From: Bryobacterales bacterium
Lineage (GTDB): Bacteria > Acidobacteriota > Terriglobia > Bryobacterales > Bryobacteraceae
Direction of reading: 5' to 3'
Length of the DNA stretch: 64,000 nt
Assembly (NCBI GenBank): GCA_003170295.1
Contig: PNAJ01000061.1
Span: forward strand, 33,630 to 97,629
The position numbers were made by a program, and so were the translations under genes. Positions 37,023 to 48,032 of this stretch are shown in pieces. The notes below the pieces were generated by a model. The model searched no databases. It was not told the origin of the DNA and saw only the letters and a program-made list of their open reading frames with translations. Within the stretch, counting starts at the first letter, position 1. Each line of letters starts with the position of its first letter.

Positions 37023-38123
37023 TCAGGCACACAGGCGTTCGATCAACTCCCCTAAATATCCGACGCATTCGTGCAACTCCTTCACCGGCACAAACTCACC
37101 CGATTTGTGAGCTACTGTCATGTCTCCAGGACCGAAGACGATCGCTTCCGATGCGAGGCCGCTCAGATGCGCTGCTTCGGTGCCAAACGAAACCGTGGCC
37201 GCGCTACGCCCCGTGAGCGATTCCACCAGCGTCGCAAGATCCCTCGTCTCAGACGGAGCGAACGCCGGATCGAGCCGCTTCACGTCAAGCACTGCGTCCA
37301 CTCGCAACCCGGCGAGCGCTTCCCGAATTAACTCCGCCGCCCAATCACCCGCCTGACCTGGCACCGGCCTCCACTCGACCGTAATCCGGCACTCGCCCGC
37401 AACGATATTCTTCGCCGTGCCGCCCTGGATCATCCCGACGTTCAGAGTCGTGAAGGGTGGATCGAACGCGCGATTCTTCCGCGCCGCCAGCTTCTTCGCG
37501 ACGCGTTCCAGTGCGGTCACCACGCGCGCCGCGTCAAAGATCGCGGACCGTCCTCGCGCGGGAAACGCACTGTGCGCTTCCTTGCCGCGCACCACGATTT
37601 CCGCCAGGGCGTATCCTTTCCCGGCACACACCGGACGCAGTCCCGTCGGTTCCCCGATGATCATGTGCCGCGCGCGCAGAACTCTCTTTCGCGCAAGAAA
37701 CTTCGCCCCCACGCACCCGATCTCTTCATCGGCCGTCAGCACAATCGCCAGCGGCTTCGCGAGCCTCGCGACATCCACCTTCGCAGTCGCAGACAGCACG
37801 CACGCGAGAAATCCTTTCACGTCGCAACTGCCGCGTCCATACAATTTGCCGCCGCGAATCACCGGCCGCACCGCTTCGCTCCACTCCTGATTGTAGGGAA
37901 CCGTGTCCGTATGGCATACGAATGCAAGCTCCGCCGTACCGGGTTTCGTCGTGGCCAAGATATTGATTTTCTCCACGCCCGCGGCGTCGCGATACGGATA
38001 GCGCACGATCTTCCATCCAGCCAGATGCTTCTCCGCGTACCCGATCACCGGCTCGTTCGCAATTTGCGATACCGACGGAATCGCCACCAGGTCGAGCAAA
38101 ATATCTTCCACCTTCATCGCCAT
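37023..38123 (-). CDS. argE: Acetylornithine deacetylase (ArgE/M20 family)
   Basis: FVCHTDTVPYNQEWSEAVRPVIRGGKLYGRGSCDVKGFLA; VLTADEEIGCVGAKFL; HMIIGEPTGLRPV. Confidence 0.88.
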   Translation of the reverse strand: MAMKVEDILLDLVAIPSVSQIANEPVIGYAEKHLAGWKIVRYPYRDAAGVEKINILATTKPGTAELAFVCHTDTVPYNQEWSEAVRPVIRGGKLYGRGSCDVKGFLACVLSATAKVDVARLAKPLAIVLTADEEIGCVGAKFLARKRVLRARHMIIGEPTGLRPVCAGKGYALAEIVVRGKEAHSAFPARGRSAIFDAARVVTALERVAKKLAARKNRAFDPPFTTLNVGMIQGGTAKNIVAGECRITVEWRPVPGQAGDWAAELIREALAGLRVDAVLDVKRLDPAFAPSETRDLATLVESLTGRSAATVSFGTEAAHLSGLASEAIVFGPGDMTVAHKSGEFVPVKELHECVGYLGELIERLCA

Positions 38124-39418
38124 AACTTCCGCTGCACTTCACCGAACTCGCGAATAATTTCCTCCTGCAAACGGTGCCGCCCATCGCGAACCACTAGTTC
38201 GCCCGCGACACAGACATCGCGCACTGCCGTCCTCTCCAACGAAAACACCACGTGCGCTAACAGCGACCCGCGATCCGCTCCCGCCACCGAGCAGTCGTTC
38301 AAATCGATCGTAAAAAAATCAGCCGCGCGCCCGACTTCTAAACTGCCTCCAGGCGACCCTAAACTCCGCGCACCAGATTCCGTCGCGCTTTGAAACAGCC
38401 GCGATGTATCGAGCAGCGCTCTCTCGATCTTGTTCATCCGCAAGTGATACTCCAACTCGCGCGCGTCCTCGAGAATATCGATCTGCACGTTGCTGTCGGA
38501 GCCGAAACAAATCCGCGCCCCCGCCTCGAACAGTTTGTCCGCAGGCACCGCGCCATCCCCGAGATTTCGCTCCGATGTCGGACATGCGCACACAGTCGAT
38601 CGACCCAGGAACCGAGCCTCCTCGTCCGTAATGTGAATCGCGTGAACCGCCGTAAATCGCTCGTCCAAAATCCCGTTCTCATGCAGCAGCTCGACCGGGC
38701 GAAGCCCATATTCCCCGACGCACGCCTCTACTTCCGCGGGCTGTTCCGCGATGTGCATATGCAGAGGCAACCCGCGCGCTCGCGCATAAACCGCAACCGC
38801 GCGCACGTAATCCATCGGAACCGCCCGCACACTGTGCGGAGCCACGCCAACCGGAGCGCCACTCGCGATCAGCGCATCGGTATCGGAGAGAAACGTGTCG
38901 AGATCCGGCGTCAGAAACCGCACCTGCCCCGGATCGGGATCTTTCTTCCAACCCGCGCGCACATACGCCGTCCGCAGCAACGTCACCCGCAGCCCGAGTT
39001 CTTCGCCCGCCCTCAGAATCGCCCGCGCGACCTCCAGATCCTGATCGACGTAATGAAACTCGCCCACCGCCGTAATTCCAGAGAGCATCATCTCGAGAAA
39101 CGCCATGCGCGCCGCGCGATAAATCTCCTCTGGCGACATTGCCTTCGCCGCGTGATACATGCTTTCGCGCCAGGTCCAAAACGTGTCGCGATGAGCGGAA
39201 GTCCGATGTTCGGTCCGCCCTCGAATCACGCGCTGGAACGTGTGCGAATGCACATTCACCAGTCCCGGCAGGATCGCGCGGCCCGGCAGCCGATGCGCGG
39301 TTTTCAGATCCGCCTCCTCGCGGGAGAAGCCCTGAATCACGCCGCGATCCACCATCATCGCCAGGCCGGACTCAAACGCGCCGCCGGTGTAAACAAGATC
39401 CGCCAGCCATGCTGTCAT
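38114..39418 (-). CDS. hutF: Formimidoylglutamate deiminase
   Basis: AILPGLVNVHSHTFQRVIRGRTEHRTSAHRDTFWTWRESMYHAA...VGEFHYVDQD...CFGSDSNVQIDILEDARELEY. Confidence 0.9.
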   Translation of the reverse strand: MTAWLADLVYTGGAFESGLAMMVDRGVIQGFSREEADLKTAHRLPGRAILPGLVNVHSHTFQRVIRGRTEHRTSAHRDTFWTWRESMYHAAKAMSPEEIYRAARMAFLEMMLSGITAVGEFHYVDQDLEVARAILRAGEELGLRVTLLRTAYVRAGWKKDPDPGQVRFLTPDLDTFLSDTDALIASGAPVGVAPHSVRAVPMDYVRAVAVYARARGLPLHMHIAEQPAEVEACVGEYGLRPVELLHENGILDERFTAVHAIHITDEEARFLGRSTVCACPTSERNLGDGAVPADKLFEAGARICFGSDSNVQIDILEDARELEYHLRMNKIERALLDTSRLFQSATESGARSLGSPGGSLEVGRAADFFTIDLNDCSVAGADRGSLLAHVVFSLERTAVRDVCVAGELVVRDGRHRLQEEIIREFGEVQRKLWR

Positions 39419-39434
39419 AGATACAATCAGAATA

Positions 39435-40340
39435 GTGTTTCAATTCACCGTAGCGCTGCTGCTCGCTACTTCCTATGCTCTCGCCCAGCGAACGGTCGTG
39501 ATTGCGTACGGTGACATGCGCTTCACCGATCCGAAAGAAACACAGGCCACCAATCCCAAGGTCCGGAAATGGCTGGTCGATAAGATCGCGTCGGAAAAGC
39601 CCACCGCGATCGTCATCAGCGGTGACGTTCCGTACGTGGGAGAGCGCGCCGCCGACTATGCCGAATTTCACTTGGAGACCGCGCCCTGGCGGCTCGCGAA
39701 CACGCCCGTCTTTCCCGCCCTCGGCAATCATGAGCTGCGTGGCGACCTGGCCAAGTGCCTCGAAAACTGGTGGACCGAGTTTCCCCAACTGCGCGGAAAA
39801 CGCTGGTATATGTCTGAAATCGGCGCCAAGATCGTCGTGCTCACTCTGGATAGTGAGATGCCGCTCACCCTTGGCAGCGATCAGATCAAATGGGTCGAGC
39901 AGCGGCTTGTGGACCTAAAGAAGCCGGTCCGGTTCGTGATTTTCAATCTGCATCATCCGCCCGTTGCCGATATCGAGTCGGGCGCGGGAGCCAGCCACAA
40001 CCCTCGCCCCAACGAAATCGCATTCGCCGATTATCTGAAGACCGCGCCCCAAAGCAAACGCGTCCGCTTCATTGTGAATGCCGGACACATTCACAATTAC
40101 GAACGATTCCTTCGCGACGGGGTGATTTATCTCGTCTCCGGGGGCGGCGGCGCAGCGCCCGTCCCCGTCACCCGCGATGCGAACGACCTCTATAAAGGCA
40201 CGGAGTACCCGAATTATCACTACCTGAAATTTGTTCTGCGCGGCAAACATCTCGATGCCGAAATGATTCGCGTCGCCGACCCTTCCGCCTCCACGCCCAA
40301 GTGGGAGGTCAAGGATCGTTTTCAAATCTCGGCGCCGTAG
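39435..40340 (+). CDS. Metallophosphoesterase, secreted
   Basis: [15 protein letters not shown] signal; VIAYGDMRF...[10 protein letters not shown]...[12 protein letters not shown]...[12 protein letters not shown]. Confidence 0.88.
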   Translation: MFQFTVALLLATSYALAQRTVVIAYGDMRFTDPKETQATNPKVRKWLVDKIASEKPTAIVISGDVPYVGERAADYAEFHLETAPWRLANTPVFPALGNHELRGDLAKCLENWWTEFPQLRGKRWYMSEIGAKIVVLTLDSEMPLTLGSDQIKWVEQRLVDLKKPVRFVIFNLHHPPVADIESGAGASHNPRPNEIAFADYLKTAPQSKRVRFIVNAGHIHNYERFLRDGVIYLVSGGGGAAPVPVTRDANDLYKGTEYPNYHYLKFVLRGKHLDAEMIRVADPSASTPKWEVKDRFQISAP

Positions 40341-40360
40341 CTCTGTTAAAATCCAGTTCG

Positions 40361-42292
40361 ATGAGTAACTCCGCAGTTTTCCCGCCCAGCCGCGAGTTCG
40401 TCCGCAACGCCCACGTACAAGGCATGGACGCCTACCTCGACCTGTACCACCGCGCCGAGCAGGACCCCGAGAAATTCTGGGCAGATATCGCCTCCCAGGA
40501 AATTTACTGGTTCGAAAAGTGGTCCAAAGTCCTCGATTGGCAGCCGCCTTTCTCGAAATGGTTCGTCGGCGGGAAGACCAACGTCTCTTATAACTGCGTC
40601 GACCGCCACTGCCTCACGCATCGCAAAAACAAGGTCGCGATTCTGTGGGAAGGCGAGCCCGGCGATCAGCGATTCATCACGTATCAGGAATTGCTGCGCC
40701 TCGTCTCGCGCTTCGCGAGCGTGCTCCAATCGCGAGGCTATAAAGCGGGCGACCGAGCCGTCATTTATATGCCGATGGTGCCGGAGCTTCCCATCGCCAT
40801 GCTCGCTTGCGCGAGACTCGGCATCGCCCACAGCGTTGTGTTCGGAGGATTCTCCGGAGAGGCGCTGAAGGCCCGTATTCAGGACCTCGGCGCGGCCATA
40901 GTCATCACTGCCGATGGTGGATTCCGTCGCGGCAAAAAGGTGAAGCTCAAACCTGCCGTCGATGAAGCTCTGGTCGATTGTCCCGATGTCCGCGACGTCA
41001 TCGTCTATCGCCGAACGTGTTCCGAGATAGCCATGAAAGAGGGTCGCGACCATTGGTGGCACGTGCTTGACGAAGGCGCGAGCGAAGATTGCCCCGCTGT
41101 CCCGCTTGACAGCGAGCATCCCCTTTACGTCCTCTACACCTCCGGCACCACCGGCAAGCCGAAGGGTATCCTGCACTCGACCGGCGGTTATCTCACGCAA
41201 ACCACGGCGACGATGAAGTGGGTTTTCGATCTGCATGACAGCGATACCTACTGGTGCTCGGCCGATATCGGCTGGGTCACCGGACACAGCTACATCGTTT
41301 ACGGCCCTCTTTCCGCGGGCGCTACCACGGTGATGTACGAAGGCGCGCTCGATTACCCGAACTTCGACCGCTGGTGGCGCATCATCGAAAAATATCGCGT
41401 CAATATTTTCTACACCTCGCCCACCGCGATTCGCTCGCTAATCCGGCAAGGCGAGCACTGGCCCGACGCTCACGATCTATCGAGCCTGCGACTCCTGGGT
41501 TCGGTCGGCGAACCCATCAATCCCGCGGCCTGGGAATGGTATCACCGCGTCATCGGAAAAGGCCGCTGCCCGATCGTCGATACCTGGTGGCAAACCGAAA
41601 CGGGGTCCATCATGATCGCGCCCATGCCCGGCGCGGTGCCTCTCAAGCCCGGCTCGGGAACGCTTCCCATGCCCGGAATCATTGCCGATATCGTCGATCT
41701 AAAAGGCATCCCCGTGGGTGACGATCACGAAGGCTTTCTCATCATCCGCAAGCCGTGGCCCAGCATGATTCGCACGATCTGGGGCGATCCAGACCGTTAC
41801 CACGAGCAGTATTGGGGCAAGCTCCCTGGAATTTATTTCACTGGCGACGCCGCGCGCCGCGATGCCGACGGCTACTACTGGGTGCTCGGCCGCGTCGACG
41901 ATGTGATGAACGTCAGCGGCCATCGCCTGAGCACCATGGAGGTCGAATCCGCGCTGGTTCATCATCCTGCCGTCGCCGAAGCCGCGGTGGTCGGCAAGCC
42001 TCATGAGATCACCGGCCAAGCCGTCTGCTGCTTCGTCACTCTCAAGAAAGGTGAGTGGGACCACGAAGCGCTCGGCAAAGAACTGCGCCAGTGGGTCGCC
42101 CACGAAATCGGCAATTTCGCGCGCCCCGAAGAAATCCGCTTCTCCGACGCCCTCCCAAAAACCCGCAGCGGAAAAATCATGCGCCGCCTGCTGCGCGAGA
42201 TCGTAACATCGAACACAGTCAGCGGCGACGTAACCACGCTCGAAGACTTAAGTGTGGTAACCAAGCTAGCCGCCCAACACGACGAAGACTAG
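40361..42292 (+). CDS. acs: Acetyl-CoA synthetase
   Basis: [96 protein letters not shown]. Confidence 0.95.
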   Translation: MSNSAVFPPSREFVRNAHVQGMDAYLDLYHRAEQDPEKFWADIASQEIYWFEKWSKVLDWQPPFSKWFVGGKTNVSYNCVDRHCLTHRKNKVAILWEGEPGDQRFITYQELLRLVSRFASVLQSRGYKAGDRAVIYMPMVPELPIAMLACARLGIAHSVVFGGFSGEALKARIQDLGAAIVITADGGFRRGKKVKLKPAVDEALVDCPDVRDVIVYRRTCSEIAMKEGRDHWWHVLDEGASEDCPAVPLDSEHPLYVLYTSGTTGKPKGILHSTGGYLTQTTATMKWVFDLHDSDTYWCSADIGWVTGHSYIVYGPLSAGATTVMYEGALDYPNFDRWWRIIEKYRVNIFYTSPTAIRSLIRQGEHWPDAHDLSSLRLLGSVGEPINPAAWEWYHRVIGKGRCPIVDTWWQTETGSIMIAPMPGAVPLKPGSGTLPMPGIIADIVDLKGIPVGDDHEGFLIIRKPWPSMIRTIWGDPDRYHEQYWGKLPGIYFTGDAARRDADGYYWVLGRVDDVMNVSGHRLSTMEVESALVHHPAVAEAAVVGKPHEITGQAVCCFVTLKKGEWDHEALGKELRQWVAHEIGNFARPEEIRFSDALPKTRSGKIMRRLLREIVTSNTVSGDVTTLEDLSVVTKLAAQHDED

Positions 42293-42307
42293 CCGGTAAT
42301 TTTCCTC

Positions 42308-42336
42308 TTGACAAGAGTCCCGCTCGGCTTTACTAT
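42308..42336 (+). promoter_or_regulatory. Sigma70-like promoter of arsR-family gene
   Basis: TTGACA (42308-42313) - 17 nt - TACTAT (42331-42336). Confidence 0.8.
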
Positions 42337-42341
42337 ACCAC

Positions 42342-42357
42342 TAGGTTAATTAACCTA
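42342..42357. promoter_or_regulatory. Perfect 16-bp palindrome, predicted ArsR-type operator
   Basis: TAGGTTAATTAACCTA immediately downstream of the -10 box, covering the predicted +1. Confidence 0.8.
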
Positions 42358-42371
42358 ATGGTGCAATACGC

Positions 42372-42734
42372 ATGCAAGCCGATCAACTGAGCGTCACGTT
42401 TTCCGCCCTCGCGGACCCCACTCGCCGGGCCATCCTGTCCCGTCTGCTGTCCGGCGAATGCTCCGTAACCGACCTCGCGGAGCCCTTCGATATGACCATG
42501 CCCGCCGTCTCGAAGCACCTCCGCGTGCTGGAGCGCGCGGGCCTGATTGCGCGCAGACCGGAGGCGCAATGGCGGCACTGCCGCATCGAAGCCGGCCCCT
42601 TAAAGGAGGTGGCCAACTGGACCGAGCACTACCGCCACCTCTGGGAGGAGCGCCTCGATCGGTTGGATCGGTATTTACAACAAATGAAACCCAGGGAGAA
42701 GAAACGACATGATCGTGGGAAACGTAAGAAATAG
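42372..42734 (+). CDS. ArsR-family HTH transcriptional regulator
   Basis: FSALADPTRRAILSRLLSGECSVTDLAEPFDMTMPAVSKHLRVLERAGLIARRPEAQWRHCRIE. Confidence 0.95.
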   Translation: MQADQLSVTFSALADPTRRAILSRLLSGECSVTDLAEPFDMTMPAVSKHLRVLERAGLIARRPEAQWRHCRIEAGPLKEVANWTEHYRHLWEERLDRLDRYLQQMKPREKKRHDRGKRKK

Positions 42735-43212
42735 CGACAGCTTCAAAGTCACGACGCCCTCGGACCAGGAAATCCGCATGACCCGTCTGTTCGACGCGCC
42801 ACGGCAACTCGTGTTCGAAGCAATGACGAAACCCGAACACGTCAAACAATGGTGGGGCCTCCTTGGGGAGGGCCACTCGGTGCCGGTCTGCGAGATCGAC
42901 TTTCGCGTGGGCGGCCAGTGGCGCTTCGTGAACCGCCACCCCAAGGGAGAAGCGGCCTTCTACGGCGAATATCGCGAAATCACGCCGCCGAGCCGCGTCG
43001 TCTTCACGGAGATCTTCGAACAGTTTCCGGATAGCGTCTCCGTCGTCACAGCCGATCTCATAGAGGAGGGCGGCAAAACGCGCCTCACCGCAACTGTCCG
43101 CTATCCGTCGCTCGAAGTGCGTGACATAGTCATCGCATCCGGCATGGCCCGAGGCGCCGGCATCAGCTACGACCGCCTCGAAGACCTGGTTGTGGAACTG
43201 AACCGGTCCTGA
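42709..43212 (+). CDS. SRPBCC/AHSA1-type domain protein
   Basis: IRMTRLFDAPRQLVFEAMTKPEHVKQWWG...DFRVGGQWRFVNRHPKGEAAFYGEYREITPPSRVVFTEIFE. Confidence 0.93.
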   Translation: MIVGNVRNSDSFKVTTPSDQEIRMTRLFDAPRQLVFEAMTKPEHVKQWWGLLGEGHSVPVCEIDFRVGGQWRFVNRHPKGEAAFYGEYREITPPSRVVFTEIFEQFPDSVSVVTADLIEEGGKTRLTATVRYPSLEVRDIVIASGMARGAGISYDRLEDLVVELNRS

Positions 43213-43295
43213 ACTTCCGATACCCATGTGCCCCATAAGGCAAGCGGGCACATCCAAAACACGCGAGGATAGAGTGGTCAGTCGCCGTTTTCCGG

Positions 43296-44300
<1,005 letters not shown>

Positions 44301-44305
44301 TTAGT

Positions 44306-44776
44306 CTAGCGAATCGCGGCGATTTTCTCGATTTGAGCGATGTGGTTGAGGTCGTGGCCGCCCATAGTCTCGACGATGGTCCGAAACGTCATGGTGCCTC
44401 GTTCCGGATGGGTCGCGGGTTTTGAGAATGCGCCGGGAGGGAGCGAGGCAATGAGCATCACGTTGAAATTGCGCACGGCGGTGAAGACGGCGAGCGCGGA
44501 ATGGGCGTCGTAAGCGGCGTAGTTTGCGGCCCAGATGTCCTGATCGAAGGGCTGGATGACGTGGTGCGGTTCGGCGAGCGTTTGCCGGAGGCGATAGGCG
44601 AAGACAATCTCACAATCGGCGAGGTGGCAAAGAATTTCGCGCACCGACCACTTCCCCGGGGCCGGGGATTTACTGGCGTCGCCCACCGAATCGAGAAGCT
44701 CACGGAATCGCGCGGGGGTGGCGGCGATTACTGGTTGGGGGTCGCGGGCGCCGAGAAACGAAGCGTAGGGGTTCAC
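44306..44776 (-). CDS. DinB-family protein
   Basis: GKWSVREILCHLADCEIVFAYRLRQTLAEP...MTFRTIVETMGGHDLNHIAQIEKI. Confidence 0.88.
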   Translation of the reverse strand: MNPYASFLGARDPQPVIAATPARFRELLDSVGDASKSPAPGKWSVREILCHLADCEIVFAYRLRQTLAEPHHVIQPFDQDIWAANYAAYDAHSALAVFTAVRNFNVMLIASLPPGAFSKPATHPERGTMTFRTIVETMGGHDLNHIAQIEKIAAIR

Positions 44777-44882
44777 GAGCTAATTTTACAATTTTTAGTA
44801 CTAAGCGCTGTAGACGGGATCGATCGAAGAAGGTATACTTCTGGATCGCGGGTAAATGGGGCGGGTTCATACGGGGTCATAG

Positions 44883-47444
44883 ATGTTTGATTTTAAGGGC
44901 CGGATGCGGTCTCTGTTGAGGCATGCCGGTAAAGGGGACAAGAAGGTCGCCAGCGTTTTCGGAGTGAGCGCGGCGGCTTCCCATCGGGCAGTGCTGCACT
45001 TGCGCGAAGGCGCTCCTGGCGTTCCTATCTGGCTGTTTACGACGGCTGCGCCACTTCCTGAAACAGAGGCGCTTTGCGAGCGTGTTTACCGGCATCGGAA
45101 CGCGCTGGCGCTGGTGGCTGGAGCGCAATCGCACCTATGGCAGCGCTGGACGGCTATCAGCGTGGCGACGTGGACGGGAAAGACGACGGGGGCACGCGGC
45201 GCATGGGCTTTGAAGCTGGCTCCTTTTCTGATCCCGCCATTTCGCGTGCTGATCCTGAACGGAGACGGTGGATTTTTCGGCGCTACGCCTTCGAACATTT
45301 TCGTCCACTGCGAGCGCGCGGGTTGGGATGCCGTGCAATCGGGATGGGCCAGCACGCGGGAGGCGATTCATTCCGCGCGGGAGGCACTTCATAACGCTCG
45401 CGTCCACGCGGGGGAGGCCATTCGTCGCGCGCGCGTTCAGGGGCGGGAGGCGATTCGCCGTACGGACGTCCGCGGGCGGGGCTTATATCACGGACTTTGT
45501 AGACTGTCGGGCGCGACGGGGCTGCGGGTGCTGGCGACTGTGATGCGATGGACGTTCCATCCTCACGTGCGGTTATTCAAGAGGTTGCATGGCGATCAGC
45601 CGTTAATGCTCGATATGGTGGCATCGGAGGGAGAGAGCGTCGTTCATTTCACGCAGCGCGGGCCGCAGTGGGACGGCGAGGCTCTGGAAGAATTGGCGCG
45701 ATCGAGCGATGCGCGCTGGTTGCTGTGGCAGAACGGGGGCGAGGTCGATATAGTACCGGACGGGGCGTCTTTGTTCGGTGACGCGAGAACGTTCGCTGTA
45801 TCGCGGCAGACGCATTTTCGCGGCTGGAAAATGATGCTGGCCGCTACGGCTCCTTTCCGCACGTTGCAGGCGGGCGAGGCGAGCCGAGTACTTGCGCCGT
45901 TATCGGGAACGATTCTGGTGGATCGAAAAAAGCTGCTGGCGCTCGGCATCCCGCGCTGTAGTATGCCGGGGACAGCGTGGTTGATGCTGTTCTGGAAGGC
46001 GGCGGCGGCGGGATGGCGGTCCTACAGCATGGGGCGGCGTTCCGCGGAACACCTTACGGAGCAGCCGGAGTTTCCGATTCAGGATACGGCGTTCGTGTTG
46101 CAAGCGGCTTGTGATCGGACGTTGCGTTCTCTGTATCCGCGGCAGCAGGATCTTGCGCGGGGCAACATTAGTTTCGCGCCCGCGTTCGAGCGCATGGCGA
46201 GGAGGGATACGGGGCGGCTGAAGGTGCTGGTGGTTTCGCCATTTTTACCGTTTCCGCTGTCGCATGGTGGCGCGGTCCGCATGTTCAACTTGTGCCGTGA
46301 GCTATCGGATCGCGTGGACTTCACGCTGATCGCAATGCGTGAAGCCAAGGACCAAGTGGATTACGGGACGCTGCACGAGGTGTTCCGCGAAGTGCATATC
46401 GTCGACAAAGACGAACGGGCGTCGAATGACAAGCGTCTTCCGGCGCAGGTTTCGGCGAGCGAGTCGACTAGCCTGCGTGCGCTGATTTCGCAGTTGTCGC
46501 AGAAGCTGCTGCCCGACCTGATGCAAATCGAGTACACGCATTTCGCCGGATTCCGGGAGTGTGCGCCAGGCGTACCGGCGATTCTGGTGGAGCACGATCT
46601 CACGTTCAGCTTGTATCGCCAATTGGCCGAGACGAATCCCAGCGCGGCGTTGCGGCGCGAGTATAAACGGTGGCTGTCCTTCGAACGCAAGTGGCTCGGG
46701 GCGTATGAAGGCGTGTGGACGGTTTCGGAAGAGGATCGCGTTCGCGCGATGGAAGAAGGTGAGCGCGCGGCGGATCGCACATTTGCGATTCCCAATGGCG
46801 TCGATATTGAGCGATTCCAGCCTTCGGACGCGGCGGCGGAGACGCCTGAGATATTTTACGTCGGCTCCTTCCGGCACCTGCCGAATATTATCGGGTTCGA
46901 GAAGCTGTGCCAGGAGATCATGCCGCGGGTCTGGGCCAAGGCTCCGAATACGCGCCTCTCTATGGTCGCGGGACCCGAGCATGAATGGTTCTGGAAAAAA
47001 TTCGGGCGCAAGGACGATCTGCGCACCTTAGATCCAAGGATCGAGGTTCACGGATTTGTGGAGGATCTGCGTCCGCTTTACGCGCGCGCGTCCGTGGTTG
47101 CGGTTCCGCTGGAAGTTTCGGCGGGCACGAACATCAAGGTGCTGGAAGCGATGGCGTGCGGAAAAGCAATCGTCTCGACGCCCGTGGGTTGCGCAGGTTT
47201 GGATCTTCGGGATGGCTACGATATCGCGATTCGCAAGGAATGGGGCGATTTCGCAGACGCGGTGTGTGAGCTGCTGGAGGGAGCCGCGTTGCGCTCCGGC
47301 TTGGGCGGGCGCGCCCGGCGGACAGTGGAGCACGATTTCAGTTGGACGGCGATCGCGGAACGCGCCTACGAGAGTTATGTGACGGTGGCCGGCCAGCCTG
47401 CGCACAGCAAGCAGCATCGGGACCGGCGGCTGAGCGTCGCCTGA
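44883..47444 (+). CDS. Large glycosyltransferase family 4-type protein with N-terminal unknown domain and 11-residue repeats
   Basis: 853 aa; C-terminal GT4: VSPFLPFPLSHGGAVRMFNLCRELSDRVDFTLIAM...IPNGVDIERFQPS...IFYVGSFRHLPN...VPLEVSAGTNIKVLEAMACGKAIVSTPVGCAGLDL. Confidence 0.88.
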   Translation: MFDFKGRMRSLLRHAGKGDKKVASVFGVSAAASHRAVLHLREGAPGVPIWLFTTAAPLPETEALCERVYRHRNALALVAGAQSHLWQRWTAISVATWTGKTTGARGAWALKLAPFLIPPFRVLILNGDGGFFGATPSNIFVHCERAGWDAVQSGWASTREAIHSAREALHNARVHAGEAIRRARVQGREAIRRTDVRGRGLYHGLCRLSGATGLRVLATVMRWTFHPHVRLFKRLHGDQPLMLDMVASEGESVVHFTQRGPQWDGEALEELARSSDARWLLWQNGGEVDIVPDGASLFGDARTFAVSRQTHFRGWKMMLAATAPFRTLQAGEASRVLAPLSGTILVDRKKLLALGIPRCSMPGTAWLMLFWKAAAAGWRSYSMGRRSAEHLTEQPEFPIQDTAFVLQAACDRTLRSLYPRQQDLARGNISFAPAFERMARRDTGRLKVLVVSPFLPFPLSHGGAVRMFNLCRELSDRVDFTLIAMREAKDQVDYGTLHEVFREVHIVDKDERASNDKRLPAQVSASESTSLRALISQLSQKLLPDLMQIEYTHFAGFRECAPGVPAILVEHDLTFSLYRQLAETNPSAALRREYKRWLSFERKWLGAYEGVWTVSEEDRVRAMEEGERAADRTFAIPNGVDIERFQPSDAAAETPEIFYVGSFRHLPNIIGFEKLCQEIMPRVWAKAPNTRLSMVAGPEHEWFWKKFGRKDDLRTLDPRIEVHGFVEDLRPLYARASVVAVPLEVSAGTNIKVLEAMACGKAIVSTPVGCAGLDLRDGYDIAIRKEWGDFADAVCELLEGAALRSGLGGRARRTVEHDFSWTAIAERAYESYVTVAGQPAHSKQHRDRRLSVA
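45355..45479 (+). repeat. 33-bp tandem coding repeat (about 3.5 units)
   Basis: Units encode REALHNARVHA / GEAIRRARVQG / REAIRRTDVRG following a partial TREAIHSA unit. Confidence 0.8.
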
Positions 47445-47474
47445 TCACAGGCTGAAGCCTTTGAAGAGCTTTCG

Positions 47475-48032
47475 CTAGTGCGGCCAACTAATGTGCCCGG
47501 AGGCGTCCAGATCTATATCCACGGTCTCGTTGACGCGCAGGAATAGAGTGCTCGGATTCTTCATGCCCCACTGAACGTAGGGCACGACGAAATGCACTTT
47601 CGTCTGCAACCGGTCGCCTGACGCAGTGACCACAGCCGAGGCGGTCAGCGGATGGCTGGCTCCATGGATGGTGAATGTTCCATCGATCTCCACTTTGGAC
47701 TCGCCGTTGGCATTGACGGTTCCGCGCACGCGCGACGGCACGAAAGTGATTTCCGGAAATTTTTGACTCTCGATAATATTCTGATGCATTCGCTTGTCGC
47801 GAGCGCCGCTGCCGCTGTCTCCGCTGGTGGCATCTACGACGATCTCTCCGGAGGATGCGCCGGTCGAGGGATCGAATTGGATCGAGCCTCGTTTGACTTT
47901 GAACGAGCCATGAACGGTGTGCAGAACATCGCCAAGCGTGAATGCGGCGCGACTTTGGGAGGGGTCGAGTTCAAAGACAGCCTGCGCCTGCGCCGTGAAG
48001 GCCAGAATCGCGAACAGTGAGAGAGTTTTCAT
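47475..48032 (-). CDS. YceI-family protein
   Basis: AVFELDPSQSRAAFTLGDVLHTVHGSFKVKRGSIQFDPSTGASSGEIVVDATSGDSGSGARDKRMHQNIIESQKFPEITF. Confidence 0.92.
   Translation of the reverse strand: MKTLSLFAILAFTAQAQAVFELDPSQSRAAFTLGDVLHTVHGSFKVKRGSIQFDPSTGASSGEIVVDATSGDSGSGARDKRMHQNIIESQKFPEITFVPSRVRGTVNANGESKVEIDGTFTIHGASHPLTASAVVTASGDRLQTKVHFVVPYVQWGMKNPSTLFLRVNETVDIDLDASGHISWPH

Noticed and set aside
38390-39514. 374-aa plus-strand ORF antisense to hutF
   Set aside because: Arg/His-rich antisense translation of a conserved enzyme gene.
45355-45479. Possible CRISPR array because of the regular 33-bp repeats
   Set aside because: Units are in-frame, divergent, have no spacers and encode an 11-residue peptide repeat inside a glycosyltransferase; no cas genes nearby.
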